A stretch of DNA of 64,000 nt from Aliiroseovarius lamellibrachiae (lineage in GTDB: Bacteria > Pseudomonadota > Alphaproteobacteria > Rhodobacterales > Rhodobacteraceae). The stretch spans positions 62,001 through 126,000 of the forward strand of contig NZ_JAHEVJ010000004.1 of assembly GCF_018599245.1 (NCBI RefSeq), read 5' to 3'. The number at the start of each line of letters is the position of its first letter. Within the stretch, counting starts at the first letter, position 1. This document shows, one piece after another, positions 29,816-38,967 of this stretch. Under the pieces are notes generated by a model. That model was not told the DNA's origin. It saw nothing but the letters and a program-made list of their open reading frames with translations, and did no database searches. The position numbers and the translations under genes were made by a program.

Positions 29816-31657
29816 ATGGCAACCGGAAAGATCTCGCGCACCTTCGGATGGGGCCTTATGGCCCTTGTTATCGTTGGGCTTGTAGGCTTTGGATCAACCA
29901 ATTTTGGCGGCTCGGCACGCTCAATTGGAACCGTCGGTGACAAAGAAATTGACGCCCAGCGTTATGCACGAGACCTAAACGCAGAACTGCGGGCCTTTTC
30001 TGCGCAAACGGGCCAAACGATGACGCTCGCACAGGCGCAGGCATTTGGTCTCGACCAGCAGGTTCTTGGCCGTTTGCTTGCCTCCACAGCGCTTGAGAAT
30101 GAAACAGAGCGATTGGGCCTGTCTGTTGGGGATGCCCAGGTTCGAAATCGGATTGTAGAGATTGCTGCTTTCAAAGGCATTGATGGCAAGTTTGATCGCG
30201 AGGCCTATTCATTTTCGCTTGATCAATCCGGCATGACAGCGGCCCAGTTTGAGGCATCGTTGCGGTCAGAAGTTGCCCGGCAATTGTTACAAGCGGCGGT
30301 CGCCAATGGCACCACCGCGTCATCTGCTTATGTGGATGCACTTTATGGCTACGCGCGCGAGACGCGCAGTTTCACCTGGGCAAGCTTGCCTATGGCTGCG
30401 TTAACCGCCGAGCTGCCTGCCGCCACGGATGATGAGCTTCTGGCTTATTATGAAGCAAACACCGCAGAGTTCACATTGCCCGAAACAAAAGAGATCACCT
30501 ATGTCTGGTTGGATCCAGAAGATTTAATCCCCGGTATCTCCGTCAGCGATGAGGACCTTCAAGCGCTTTATAAAGAACGTCAAGACGAGTTTGTTGTGCC
30601 CGAACGCCGGATGGTTGAGCGTCTTGTTTTTGGGTCGCAAGAAGAGGCGCAGACCGCTGCGGATGCCATCGCAGCCGGAGACAAATCATTTGAAGATCTT
30701 GTCGCAGAGCGGGATTTAACCTTGGCGGATATTGATCTGGGCGATCTCTCCAAAGAAGAGCTTGGTGGAGCCGCTGATGCGATCTTTTCACTTACAGAGC
30801 CGGGCGTTGCAGGCCCCGCTGACAGCAATCTTGGCCCTGCCCTATTTCGGATGAACGCCATTTTGGCGGCGCATGAAACGAGCTTTGAAGCAGCAAAGGA
30901 ACAGCTGCACGGGGAATTGGCCGCCGACACCGCCAGACGCCAAGTCAATGATATGATCACAGAACTCGATGACTTACTCGCAGGTGGGGCAACCTTGGAA
31001 GAGCTCGCCGATAGCCACAACATGCGCCTTGCCACAATCAGCTGGACCGACGGCGACAGCGAAGGTATCGCCGCTTATGACAGCTTCCGCGAGGCCGTCA
31101 CAAAAGCTGCCGAAGGGGATTTTCCCGAAATCACTTTGATGGCTGATGGCGGCGTTTTTGCAGCGCGTGTCAACAAAATTGACGAACCGCGCCTGCAGAC
31201 ACAGAAAGAGGTTTCTGATCAGGTGCTGGCGGGCTGGGCGACCGATAAGCGATTGGAATTATTGGCTAAACAAGCTGAAGAGATGGTCCCCGATTTACAA
31301 TCAGGCGAAAGCCTTTCGTCGCTTGGTTTGGTGGAAATTGTAGAAGTTGATCAGGGGCGTGACGCCTTTATTGAGGGAACACCGCCCACGTTCATCACAG
31401 AGGTTTTCGACATGGCGCCAACTGATTGGCGCATCGTCCCTAGCGCCAGTGACGTAATTCTGGTGCGTCTGGACGGTATCACCGCCGCAGATCAAACCAG
31501 CGATGACGCCAAGGACATCAAAGAGCAGTTTACCGCAAACAGCACCCAAGAACTGGGGCTCGATGTGGAAAGCGCCTTTGCGCGCGCGCTTGAAACCGAG
31601 GCAGGCGTGAGTTTGAACCGCCCTGTCATCAACGCCATCCACGCACAATTCCCATAA
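29816..31657 (+). CDS. ppiD: SurA_N/PpiD-type periplasmic folding factor
   Basis: This 613-residue protein has one N-terminal transmembrane helix (WGLMALVIVGLVGFG, residues about 13-27) and a large periplasmic part. A SurA_N-like helical chaperone domain (about 35-165, LGLSVGDAQVRNRI) is followed by a parvulin-like region (about 225-350) and C-terminal helices. This is the layout of PpiD, which helps nascent outer-membrane and periplasmic proteins fold at the Sec exit. The parvulin part looks degenerate, so isomerase activity is doubtful. It is followed closely by trpE, nine bases away. Confidence 0.85.
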   Translation: MATGKISRTFGWGLMALVIVGLVGFGSTNFGGSARSIGTVGDKEIDAQRYARDLNAELRAFSAQTGQTMTLAQAQAFGLDQQVLGRLLASTALENETERLGLSVGDAQVRNRIVEIAAFKGIDGKFDREAYSFSLDQSGMTAAQFEASLRSEVARQLLQAAVANGTTASSAYVDALYGYARETRSFTWASLPMAALTAELPAATDDELLAYYEANTAEFTLPETKEITYVWLDPEDLIPGISVSDEDLQALYKERQDEFVVPERRMVERLVFGSQEEAQTAADAIAAGDKSFEDLVAERDLTLADIDLGDLSKEELGGAADAIFSLTEPGVAGPADSNLGPALFRMNAILAAHETSFEAAKEQLHGELAADTARRQVNDMITELDDLLAGGATLEELADSHNMRLATISWTDGDSEGIAAYDSFREAVTKAAEGDFPEITLMADGGVFAARVNKIDEPRLQTQKEVSDQVLAGWATDKRLELLAKQAEEMVPDLQSGESLSSLGLVEIVEVDQGRDAFIEGTPPTFITEVFDMAPTDWRIVPSASDVILVRLDGITAADQTSDDAKDIKEQFTANSTQELGLDVESAFARALETEAGVSLNRPVINAIHAQFP

Positions 31658-31666
31658 GGATTTCCC

Positions 31667-33178
31667 ATGGCTCTTACCCCGTCATTTGACGCTTTTGAAG
31701 CCGGTTGGAATGCCGGGAAAAACCAGGTGGTCTACACCCGTCTGGCCGCCGATCTGGATACGCCTGTAAGCTTAATGATGAAACTGACCGAAGCCCGTCG
31801 TGACAGTTTCATGCTTGAAAGCGTAACGGGTGGCGAAGTGCGAGGGCGCTACTCGATTGTTGGAATGAAGCCAGACCTGATCTGGGAATGCCACGGTGAC
31901 ACGGCCCGGATCAACAGGCAAGCTCGGTTTGACGCGGAGGGTTTTGTCCCAATGTCGGGCAACCCTTTGGATGCGTTCAGAACGGTTCTGGCGGAAAGCG
32001 AAATTGATCTTCCGAACGACCTGCCCGCGGCATCGGCGGGGCTGTTTGGCTATCTTGGCTATGACATGATCCGCTTGGTCGAACATTTGCCGGATGTGAA
32101 CCCCGATACGCTTGAACTTCCAGATGCGGTGATGATGCGTCCCTCTGTGGTGGCCGTCCTTGATGGTGTCAAAGGCGAAGTCACACTGGTCGCGCCAGCC
32201 TTTGTAAGCTCCGGGCTCAGCGCCAAAGCGGCTTATGCACAGGCGGCGGAACGGGTCATGGACGCGTTGCGGGATCTGGAGCGTGCCGCCTCTGGCGAAA
32301 GCCGCGATCTTGGCGACGTTGCAGAGCTTGGGCCGCTCACATCAAACTTCGCCAAAGACGATTATCTGTCGGCGGTCAACCGCGCCAAAGAATACATCAA
32401 AGCCGGTGATATCTTTCAGGTGGTGCCAAGCCAGCGTTGGGTTCAGGATTTCCCCCTGCCCCCATTTTCACTGTATCGTTCGCTCAGACGCACCAATCCG
32501 TCGCCCTTTATGTTCTATTTCAACTTTGGTGGGTTTCAGGTTGTGGGCGCAAGCCCAGAAATTCTGGTGCGTGTGTTTGATCGCGAAGTCACCATTCGCC
32601 CCATTGCAGGCACGCGTCCACGCGGGGCAACCCCCGAAGAAGACAAAGCCTATGAGTTGGATTTGCTGGCGGACCAAAAAGAACTCGCAGAGCATTTGAT
32701 GCTGTTGGATCTCGGCCGTAACGATGTAGGACGTGTGGCCAAAATTGGCACCGTACGCCCGACAGAAGAGTTTATTATCGAGCGTTACAGCCATGTGATG
32801 CACATCGTCTCAAACGTGGTTGGCGAGCTTCACGAAGACAAAGACGCGCTGGATGCCTATTTCGCAGGAATGCCCGCTGGCACCGTGTCTGGGGCACCAA
32901 AAGTGCGCGCGATGGAAATCATCGACGAGCTGGAACCTGAAAAGCGTGGGATTTACGGTGGTGGCCTTGGGTATTTTAGCGCGGGTGGTGACATGGACAT
33001 GTGTATCGCCCTGCGCACCGCGGTTGTGAAAGATGAAAAGCTCTATATTCAGGCCGGTGGCGGTGTTGTCTACGACAGTGACCCCGAGGCGGAATATGAG
33101 GAAACGGTCAATAAATCCAAAGCCATCCGGGCAGCTGCTGAAAGTGCTGGGATGTTCAGTCAGCGACGAGGCAACTAG
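31667..33178 (+). CDS. trpE: Anthranilate synthase component I
   Basis: This 503-residue enzyme converts chorismate plus ammonia (from TrpG) to anthranilate, the first step of tryptophan synthesis. Chorismate-binding hallmarks are present: IKAGDIFQVVPSQR, SPFMFYFNFG, the RPIAGTRPRGATPEED loop, ELDLLADQKELAEHLMLLDLGRND and MPAGTVSGAPKVRAM. The N-terminal regulatory region holds ESVTGGEVRGRYS, the site of tryptophan feedback in the family. It begins nine bases after ppiD and is probably cotranscribed with it. trpG is not in the window. No leader peptide is seen. Confidence 0.95.
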   Translation: MALTPSFDAFEAGWNAGKNQVVYTRLAADLDTPVSLMMKLTEARRDSFMLESVTGGEVRGRYSIVGMKPDLIWECHGDTARINRQARFDAEGFVPMSGNPLDAFRTVLAESEIDLPNDLPAASAGLFGYLGYDMIRLVEHLPDVNPDTLELPDAVMMRPSVVAVLDGVKGEVTLVAPAFVSSGLSAKAAYAQAAERVMDALRDLERAASGESRDLGDVAELGPLTSNFAKDDYLSAVNRAKEYIKAGDIFQVVPSQRWVQDFPLPPFSLYRSLRRTNPSPFMFYFNFGGFQVVGASPEILVRVFDREVTIRPIAGTRPRGATPEEDKAYELDLLADQKELAEHLMLLDLGRNDVGRVAKIGTVRPTEEFIIERYSHVMHIVSNVVGELHEDKDALDAYFAGMPAGTVSGAPKVRAMEIIDELEPEKRGIYGGGLGYFSAGGDMDMCIALRTAVVKDEKLYIQAGGGVVYDSDPEAEYEETVNKSKAIRAAAESAGMFSQRRGN

Positions 33179-33200
33179 GGTTTTCACATTGAATGCACAA

Positions 33201-33230
33201 AGGGCGCGATGATCTTCGCGCCCTTTTTTA
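33201..33230 (+). terminator. Rho-independent terminator of ppiD-trpE
   Basis: Perfect 9-bp stem agggcgcga (33201-33209)/tcgcgccct (33216-33224) with a 6-base loop and a run of T. Confidence 0.92.
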
Positions 33231-33255
33231 TTGGGTTCCCAATATGTTATCTCTG

Positions 33256-34230
33256 TTATTCCCCAAGCATCCATGTGCCATTTGGCCAAAACGCGTGATA
33301 GGCAAAGGCAAAAAGCACGTCATGCGGAACATCATTGCCCGCGGCATCCCGAACGCGAATGGTTCCCACGTCCCGTCCATTGGCGATACGGGCCGCATCA
33401 AGCGCGGATGCTTGCCCAGCCGCCCAAGTTAACGTGACACCCGCCTCATTCACTTCGCCCAACTCTGCCAATCGCGACATTGGCCATGCTTTGTCCCCGA
33501 CACGCACCACACGGGCCAATGCGGGAACATCATGCGGAGGAAGCTCACCATTGAAAAACGGATAAGGTCGATTGCGCCCGTCGTACCCCACATATGGATT
33601 ACGCCCATAGGACCGGTTGGCTTTTGGTTCATCCATCACCACCCCCTCGGGATTACGCCGCGCAAATTCCGACCAGCTTTCCATCCAAGCTGGCAGCTGG
33701 GTCAACTCGGCCCCCGTGTGCACGCCAACGATGCCGGTGCCAATCGCCTGCTGCCACCAGCTCTCTGTTTCGCGATCATACATGACCATGTCAGAGTTTC
33801 TGAGCTTGCCGGACACCCCAAACGTCAGAACCTTCCCCGCGACACGTCGGTCAAAAACCATACCTGAATTGCAAAGCGGACAAAAAGTGACGGCGATGGG
33901 CACCCCGGCCACAGTATCATTCACAATCTCATGCCATGTCAGATAGCGAATGGGATAGGCCCGAGGAAGCTCGCCGTCGATTTCCACGGTCAGCACCGGT
34001 TCGCGCGCGCCAAGGCGGACTTCATCCACAGCGGGTAAAAAACTGGGATTGGACAAAGCGGGGATCCCATCACGGCCCGGCCCGCCTGACAGGATTTCGG
34101 TCCAATTGGGAACGCTGGTTTGGCTGAAATCCGTTTTCGGAAACTCATGTTGCCAGAAATTGGGATCCGCGCGCAGCCCCTGAGCCCACAGGCCAAGGAC
34201 CACAAGCATTATCGTCAGGGTTAAACGCAT
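33256..34230 (-). CDS. DUF3179 domain protein, exported
   Basis: This 324-residue protein starts at ATG 34230, preceded by AGGAGG, which gives a signal peptide (MRLTLTIMLVVLGLWAQGLRA). The mature part fits DUF3179: a DGIPALSNPSFL opening, YLTWHEIVND, and the conserved VTFCPLCNSGMVFDR with a CxxC pair, then a VDEPKANRSYGRNPYVGYD-like segment. The function is unknown; the CPLC motif suggests metal or redox chemistry. It is read alone and converges with trpE. Confidence 0.85.
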   Translation of the reverse strand: MRLTLTIMLVVLGLWAQGLRADPNFWQHEFPKTDFSQTSVPNWTEILSGGPGRDGIPALSNPSFLPAVDEVRLGAREPVLTVEIDGELPRAYPIRYLTWHEIVNDTVAGVPIAVTFCPLCNSGMVFDRRVAGKVLTFGVSGKLRNSDMVMYDRETESWWQQAIGTGIVGVHTGAELTQLPAWMESWSEFARRNPEGVVMDEPKANRSYGRNPYVGYDGRNRPYPFFNGELPPHDVPALARVVRVGDKAWPMSRLAELGEVNEAGVTLTWAAGQASALDAARIANGRDVGTIRVRDAAGNDVPHDVLFAFAYHAFWPNGTWMLGE

Positions 34231-34284
34231 TGGGGCCTCCTCTCGCTGATCACACCGTGACAGAGAGAGAAGGCCCCGCAAAGC

Positions 34285-34298
34285 CCCGCTCACGCGGG
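34285..34298 (-). terminator. Possible terminator of the cyclophilin operon
   Basis: On the minus strand CCCGC GTGA GCGGG makes a 5-bp stem with a 4-base loop, followed by GCTTTG, 16 bases after the second cyclophilin's stop. The stem is short, so the call is moderate. Confidence 0.5.
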
Positions 34299-34314
34299 TT
34301 TGAGCTATTGTGGG

Positions 34315-34953
34315 TTATTCAACCACACGCATGCTTTCCATCACATCCGCATCGCCAATCATCTGACCATTGGGGCCTTCGCCCTTTTTGATCGCCTGAA
34401 CCACGTCGAACCCTTCGGCCACTTGACCCACAACGGTATATTTCCCATCAAGGAACGGACCGGGGGCGAACATGATAAAGAACTGGCTGTTGGCCGAGTT
34501 CGGGCTTTGCGAACGAGCCATGCCAACCACACCGGCAACATAAGGCTCGTCGGTGAACTCAGCCGGAATATCAGGCAAATCAGAACCGCCCATGCCCGCG
34601 CGTTCAGGGTTTTGCCCATCCACGCGACCATATTGAACATCACCTGTCTGGGCCATAAAGCCGTCAATCACGCGGTGAAACATGATGCCGTCATATTTGC
34701 CATCACGGGCAAGCTTCAGGATCCGCTCAACATGTTTCGGTGCAAGATCCGGGCGCAGTGTGATCAACACTTTGCCGTTTGCTTCACCTGCGATGGTCAA
34801 TTCCACTTGGGGAAAGCTGTCTTGGGCAACCGCTGCGTTGGGCTCATAGGTTTGCGGCCACAAGGTATAGACCGCAAATCCAACAACCACAGCAACGCCT
34901 GCCAGAAAAGCCACCCAGAACGTCCGGATATCTTTTGTGGATTTATCAGACAT
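34315..34953 (-). CDS. Membrane-anchored cyclophilin (peptidyl-prolyl isomerase)
   Basis: This 212-residue protein has one N-terminal transmembrane helix (residues about 13-30, VAFLAGVAVVVGFAVYTLW) and then a compact bacterial cyclophilin domain: RDGKYDGIMFHRVIDGFMAQ with the catalytic arginine, GMGGSDLPDIPAEF, and SANSQFFIMFAP. It should work in the periplasm on proline peptide bonds. Its start overlaps the end of the cytoplasmic cyclophilin gene by eight bases, so the two are translated together. Confidence 0.9.
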   Translation of the reverse strand: MSDKSTKDIRTFWVAFLAGVAVVVGFAVYTLWPQTYEPNAAVAQDSFPQVELTIAGEANGKVLITLRPDLAPKHVERILKLARDGKYDGIMFHRVIDGFMAQTGDVQYGRVDGQNPERAGMGGSDLPDIPAEFTDEPYVAGVVGMARSQSPNSANSQFFIMFAPGPFLDGKYTVVGQVAEGFDVVQAIKKGEGPNGQMIGDADVMESMRVVE

Positions 34954-35446
34954 CTGCGGCGACCTTAACCGATACCATCAGGTCCGGGTCCGCAGGTGGT
35001 TCGCCAACAGCGATTGCATCCACAAGATCCATACCTGATGTCACGCGTCCATAAACGGTGTACTGGCCGTTTAAGAAGTTATTGTCGCTGAAGTTGATGA
35101 AAAACTGGCTGTTGGCCGAGTTCGGATTGGCCGAACGCGCCGCACCAATGGTGCCACGATCATGGGGCAGTTTGGAAAATTCTGCTGGCAGATCAGGAAG
35201 ATCCGACCCGCCGGTGCCAGCGTGGCGCATCATCATCGGATCTTTGCCGTTCTTCACGTCACCTGTCTGTGCCATGAAGCCCGAGATTACGCGGTGAAAC
35301 ACAACGCCATCATAAGCGCCCGAACGCGCCAATTCTTTCATACGTTCGCTGTGTTTTGGGGCGACATCGGGCAGAAGCTCGATGACAACAGTGCCATTTT
35401 TGAGTTCCAAAAGGATTGTGTTTTCCGGATCTTTATACTCGGCCAT
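34946..35446 (-). CDS. ppiB: Cytoplasmic cyclophilin (peptidyl-prolyl isomerase B)
   Basis: This 166-residue protein starts at ATG 35446, which has GGAGG seven bases upstream. It is a bare cyclophilin domain with no signal: YDGVVFHRVISGFMAQ carries the catalytic arginine and phenylalanine, followed by GTGGSDLPDLPAEF and NSANSQFFINFSDN. It forms an operon with the membrane-anchored paralogue. Sequence similarity between the two suggests a tandem duplication, the second copy gaining a membrane anchor. Confidence 0.92.
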   Translation of the reverse strand: MAEYKDPENTILLELKNGTVVIELLPDVAPKHSERMKELARSGAYDGVVFHRVISGFMAQTGDVKNGKDPMMMRHAGTGGSDLPDLPAEFSKLPHDRGTIGAARSANPNSANSQFFINFSDNNFLNGQYTVYGRVTSGMDLVDAIAVGEPPADPDLMVSVKVAADV

Positions 35447-35592
35447 CTGGGCCTCCTTTTTCATATCTTATTCGTCGGCCAACCTATGCGCGCGGCGCTA
35501 GGATGAAAAGACCTTGCGATGAATTCTCCATTGGCCGTTGACCCGCGCGCATAAATCGTGTGCAAAAGCATCAGATTTGATGGAGAGATGTT

Positions 35593-36783
35593 ATGGCCTG
35601 GAAGACACTGGACGAGATGGAACTGGCGGGGAAAGTGGTGCTGACGCGGGTCGACATCAATGTTCCGGTCAAGAATGGCACTGTGACCGATGATACGCGC
35701 ATTCAACGCATCCTGCCAACACTCCGCGATATTCTGGCCGCCGGGGGGAAACCGGTGCTGTTGGCGCATTTCGGCCGGCCCAAAGGTGAACGCGTGGCGG
35801 AGATGAGCCTGTCGGTGGTGCGCCCGGCACTGGAAGCGGCCCTGGGCCGTCCTGTCAAATTTGCCGAAGACTGTATTGGGGGGCCCGCCAAAAAAGCGGT
35901 GGCCGCTCTGGAAGAGGGCGATGTTCTCTTGCTGGAAAATACACGTTTTCACGCTGGCGAGACAAAAAACGACGGTGCTTTTGTGGCCGCCCTTGCGGCC
36001 CTGGGCGACATTTATTGTAACGATGCGTTCTCAGCGGCCCATCGCGCACATGGTTCCACCGAAGGCATTGCGCGCCTGCTACCCTCATGTGCAGGTCGCT
36101 TAATGCAAGCTGAACTCAGCGCGCTTGAAGCCGCCCTGGGGCAACCGGAACGTCCCGTCATGGCCGTCGTCGGCGGAGCGAAAGTATCAACCAAGCTGGA
36201 CCTTTTGGGCAATCTTGTCGAAAAAGTTGACCATCTGGTCATTGGTGGCGGGATGGCAAACACGTTTCTTGCGGCCCAGGGCATCAATGTGGGCAAATCA
36301 TTGGCCGAACATGACCTGGCTGACACAGCCAATGAGATCCTGACCAAAGCCGAAGCCGCGGGCTGCGAGATTATCCTGCCCTCCGATGTGGTTGTCGCAC
36401 GCGAATTTGCCGCAAACGCAGAGAATGAGGTTACGGCCGCGGATGCCTGCCCCGTTGATGCCATGATCCTTGACGCGGGCCCTGCGAGTGTTGATCGCAT
36501 TATTGCCACCATGGAAAACGCAAAAACCCTGATCTGGAATGGGCCACTTGGCGCGTTTGAAATCGAACCTTTTGACAAGGCCACCAACGCGGCTGCCGCG
36601 AAGGCGGCAGAGCTGTCAGAAGCGGGCAGATTAATCTCAGTTGCCGGTGGTGGTGATACCGTTGCGGCACTGAACAAAGCACATGCAGCAGACCGTTTCA
36701 CCTATATCTCCACGGCCGGGGGGGCGTTCCTTGAGTGGATGGAAGGAAAAGAATTGCCCGGCGTTGCGGCGCTGAGCGCATAA
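35593..36783 (+). CDS. pgk: Phosphoglycerate kinase
   Basis: This 396-residue two-domain kinase interconverts 1,3-bisphosphoglycerate and 3-phosphoglycerate with ATP. Substrate-binding segments are [21 protein letters not shown] and [11 protein letters not shown] in the N-domain, [14 protein letters not shown] and the nucleotide-site [10 protein letters not shown] in the C-domain, and the closing [11 protein letters not shown] with [10 protein letters not shown]. Start follows GGAGAG. It diverges from ppiB. No terminator follows immediately; see the structured region downstream. Confidence 0.96.
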   Translation: MAWKTLDEMELAGKVVLTRVDINVPVKNGTVTDDTRIQRILPTLRDILAAGGKPVLLAHFGRPKGERVAEMSLSVVRPALEAALGRPVKFAEDCIGGPAKKAVAALEEGDVLLLENTRFHAGETKNDGAFVAALAALGDIYCNDAFSAAHRAHGSTEGIARLLPSCAGRLMQAELSALEAALGQPERPVMAVVGGAKVSTKLDLLGNLVEKVDHLVIGGGMANTFLAAQGINVGKSLAEHDLADTANEILTKAEAAGCEIILPSDVVVAREFAANAENEVTAADACPVDAMILDAGPASVDRIIATMENAKTLIWNGPLGAFEIEPFDKATNAAAAKAAELSEAGRLISVAGGGDTVAALNKAHAADRFTYISTAGGAFLEWMEGKELPGVAALSA

Positions 36784-36798
36784 ATTTGTCATATTGTT

Positions 36799-36884
36799 AT
36801 GGGTGTCCGCATTTCTGTGTTGGCGCGCTTTGCTTTTGAAGAAAAATGCCAAGCATCCTTCGTAGCCCCACGAAGGACACCCAT
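36799..36884. repeat. Overlapping inverted repeats
   Basis: atgggtgtcc (36799-36808) is perfectly complementary to ggacacccat (36875-36884). An inner 8-bp hairpin, tccttcgt (36856-36863)/acgaagga (36870-36877) with a 6-base loop, shares bases 36875-36877 with the outer arm, so both cannot form fully at once. Confidence 0.7.
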
Positions 36885-37086
36885 CGCGACACCACGAACG
36901 CCAACGTTTTCTGGATGCACACGACGATCTGAACCCTGCTCAGGCCGAGCATGACCGGATGATGATCATAATCCTTCGGCCAAAACCGGAGGCGCTCTCT
37001 GACATCGAAGCGCGCACGCTTGCGCGACAGCTCGGGTGCGACAAACACACGACCTGTCGCTGACATTTATTGTATTCAGGATCATC

Positions 37087-37111
37087 GGGTCCGGCAACGG
37101 ACCCTTTTTTC
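37087..37111 (+). terminator. Rho-independent terminator
   Basis: gggtccg (37087-37093), loop gcaa, cggaccc (37098-37104), then a T run. It is about 300 bases beyond pgk and may end the pgk transcript or a small independent one. Confidence 0.85.
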
Positions 37112-37272
37112 CGGGGTCATCGAGGCAGATGAACGACCAAGGACACCCCGGAATGGGTCGCGAAAATGGGTTCGGCTGTAATGGGTTCGGCTGTGAAGAC
37201 ACATTTACTCAATACCGAATGCCCGGCGCCGCAAGCATGACGCCTAAGAGAACAAACGGCCCTCACTTCGCC

Positions 37273-38127
37273 TCATCCCAGGAACTGCTCGATGACCAGC
37301 GCCTGTTGTTTTCGCCCATCCGGGTCAAGTTCGGTCTTCAGCTTGGTAAAGGCTTCAGACCAATCGGACGTCCGGGTGCGGACCGGGGGCGTTTCTGCGG
37401 CCATGACCTGCATGACCACATCCGCGACGTCATCCGCGGTCTGGTAGATGCCCGTGTTTTGGCGATTTTGCGCGCCAGAGACGTATTTCTGAAGGATCGG
37501 CAAGTATTCATCCTCGAACATTCCGCCGGTCTGGCTGATCTGCTCCAGCACGGTATTGGCAAATTCGGAGACGATGCCGCCTGGTTCTACGGCGGTGAAG
37601 TGGATGCCAAAGGCGGGGGTGATGTAGCTCGCCATTGCCTCTGTCAGACCTTCGACCGCGAACTTCGCACCGCAATAGATTTCATTGAAAGGCTGACCGA
37701 CCAACCCGCCGACGGAGCTGATGTTGATGACGTGACCCGCGCGGGCCTTGCGCATATGGGGCATGACGGCCTTTGTACAGCGCGCGACGCCCATGTAGTT
37801 GATATCGAGGATCTTATGAATGTCCGCTTCTTCAGCCTGTTCAAGGCTGCGGGCATAGCCCATGCCGGCGTTATTGACGAGCACATCGATGCGCCCCTGC
37901 TCCGCTATGACGGTCTCGACCGCATGGGTGACGGAGGTTGTATCCTGTACGTCGAGTTGCCGCACCAAGAGCGACACACCCGCCGCCTCTGCCGCCGCAT
38001 CCAGGGCGTCGCATTTGGTGGTGTTGCGCATGGTGGCATAGACGGTGTGTCCGGCCTGTGCGGCCTGAACCGCAATGGCGATGCCAAGCCCGGTGGATGT
38101 GCCGGTAACAAGAACGACTTTTGACAT
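37273..38127 (-). CDS. Short-chain dehydrogenase/reductase (SDR)
   Basis: This 284-residue classical SDR starts at ATG 38127 (MSKVVLVTGT). The cofactor loop TGTSTGLG is at about residues 9-16, the NNAG motif in VLVNNAGMGY, the catalytic serine in NISSVGG, and the active pair Y/K in EIYCGAKFAVEGL. R38 region TMRNTT suggests NADP preference, which is tentative. The substrate is unknown. It lies 16 bases downstream of a TetR gene on the same strand, so it is probably the regulated partner in a self-controlled operon. Confidence 0.9.
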   Translation of the reverse strand: MSKVVLVTGTSTGLGIAIAVQAAQAGHTVYATMRNTTKCDALDAAAEAAGVSLLVRQLDVQDTTSVTHAVETVIAEQGRIDVLVNNAGMGYARSLEQAEEADIHKILDINYMGVARCTKAVMPHMRKARAGHVINISSVGGLVGQPFNEIYCGAKFAVEGLTEAMASYITPAFGIHFTAVEPGGIVSEFANTVLEQISQTGGMFEDEYLPILQKYVSGAQNRQNTGIYQTADDVADVVMQVMAAETPPVRTRTSDWSEAFTKLKTELDPDGRKQQALVIEQFLG

Positions 38128-38143
38128 GGGTTGATCCTTTTGG

Positions 38144-38719
38144 TCAGTGGTTTGCGATGGAGAGCCAGACCCGGTCGAAGGCCTTCGCAATCAGGGGTTC
38201 GGGAATTTGCTGCCCCGAGAGCACCGCGCCGCGGGCAAGTTGCATCGCCGGCGCCACCAGCAGAAGCGACAGCAGGCCAGGATCGAGGTCAGCCAACGTG
38301 CCGTCATCGACCCCGCGTCTGAGAAGCGCCGCGATATCGTCGGCGTATCCGTCAGAGATCACCTGCTGCTCTGGCAACAGGATCTTCGCGGCGGCGGCGT
38401 AGTCGAGAAACAGGAAGTCATGCGGCCGGTCGCGCACGAAGCGGAACATCCCGAACCACATTTCTCGAACGAGGCGTGCGCTGTCGGTCTCGGCGCGGTG
38501 TTGCGTGATGCTGCCATGAAACTCTGCTTTAAGCTCAATATAGATCTGACGGAGCATGTCGTCCTTGTTCTCGAAATGAACATAGACCGTGCCGGCGGAC
38601 ACCTTGGCCCGCTCAACGATGCGCGCAATGTTCACGGAGGAAATGCCGTTCTCGACCACTTCGGCGACAAGCGCGTCGCGAAGCTTCTTTCTGGTGTCAT
38701 TCTTGCTAAGTCTTGCCAT
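38144..38719 (-). CDS. TetR-family transcriptional regulator
   Basis: This 191-residue regulator has an N-terminal HTH (INIARIVERAKVSAGTVYVHFENK-type, at about residues 25-48) and a C-terminal ligand domain with the FRFVRDRPHDFLFLDY segment often seen in TetR_C domains. The gene heads an operon with the SDR gene. Thirty bases upstream of its start is a perfect 20-bp palindrome, the likely autoregulatory operator. The inducer is unknown. Confidence 0.88.
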   Translation of the reverse strand: MARLSKNDTRKKLRDALVAEVVENGISSVNIARIVERAKVSAGTVYVHFENKDDMLRQIYIELKAEFHGSITQHRAETDSARLVREMWFGMFRFVRDRPHDFLFLDYAAAAKILLPEQQVISDGYADDIAALLRRGVDDGTLADLDPGLLSLLLVAPAMQLARGAVLSGQQIPEPLIAKAFDRVWLSIANH

Positions 38720-38750
38720 TGATCGCCCTCAGTTGATCTCGCACAATTAA

Positions 38751-38770
38751 GATAATGAATATTCATTATC
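38751..38770. promoter_or_regulatory. Perfect 20-bp palindrome, candidate TetR operator
   Basis: gataatgaat (38751-38760) followed directly by its exact reverse complement attcattatc (38761-38770). It lies 32-51 bases upstream of the TetR start, the usual place for a self-repressing operator. The palindrome is seen; binding is inferred. Confidence 0.7.
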
Positions 38771-38887
38771 AAGAGGGAGGCGGCGTTTTTTTTGCCGTGG
38801 ACACTCGCTTTATCTGGCGCAGGCGCGCAGGTTCTGGAAGCGCTCAACGCCGCGTATTGCACGGGATATTCTTTTGGCAAACAAGGG

Positions 38888-38917
38888 TTGACATATTTCT
38901 GACTAATTTAGTAAGTT
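38888..38917 (+). promoter_or_regulatory. hemP promoter with iron-responsive-type box
   Basis: TTGACA at 38888-38893 is a good -35; a weak -10 (taagtt) sits 18 bases on. Inside the spacer, tgactaa (38900-38906) and ttagtaa (38908-38914) form a 7-bp inverted repeat with one mismatch. This resembles, from memory, the palindromic iron box of Rhodobacterales (Iron-Rhodo-box, linked to IscR). A repressor there would block the promoter when iron is sufficient. Confidence 0.55.
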
Positions 38918-38967
38918 ATTTACATCAGCCAACCGCATCAGCGGCCAGCCCCTTCAACGACTGACCA

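Larger units (their letters stand above)
36784..37272. other. 489-base structured region downstream of pgk
   Basis: No established gene. It holds two competing inverted repeats (36799-36884), a possible 34-codon ORF (ATG 36959 to TGA 37063, starting MMIIILRPKPEALSD, open upstream to a TAG near 36863), and a strong intrinsic terminator at 37087-37110 that lies 24 bases after that ORF. The ORF matches nothing I recognise and has no good ribosome site. The remainder up to the SDR stop at 37273 shows nothing I can support. A small transcript ending at the terminator is plausible. Confidence 0.4.

Noticed and set aside
37036-38124. A 362-codon plus-strand frame opposite the SDR gene
   Set aside because: It covers the terminator at 37087 and is antisense to a clear SDR with its catalytic residues.
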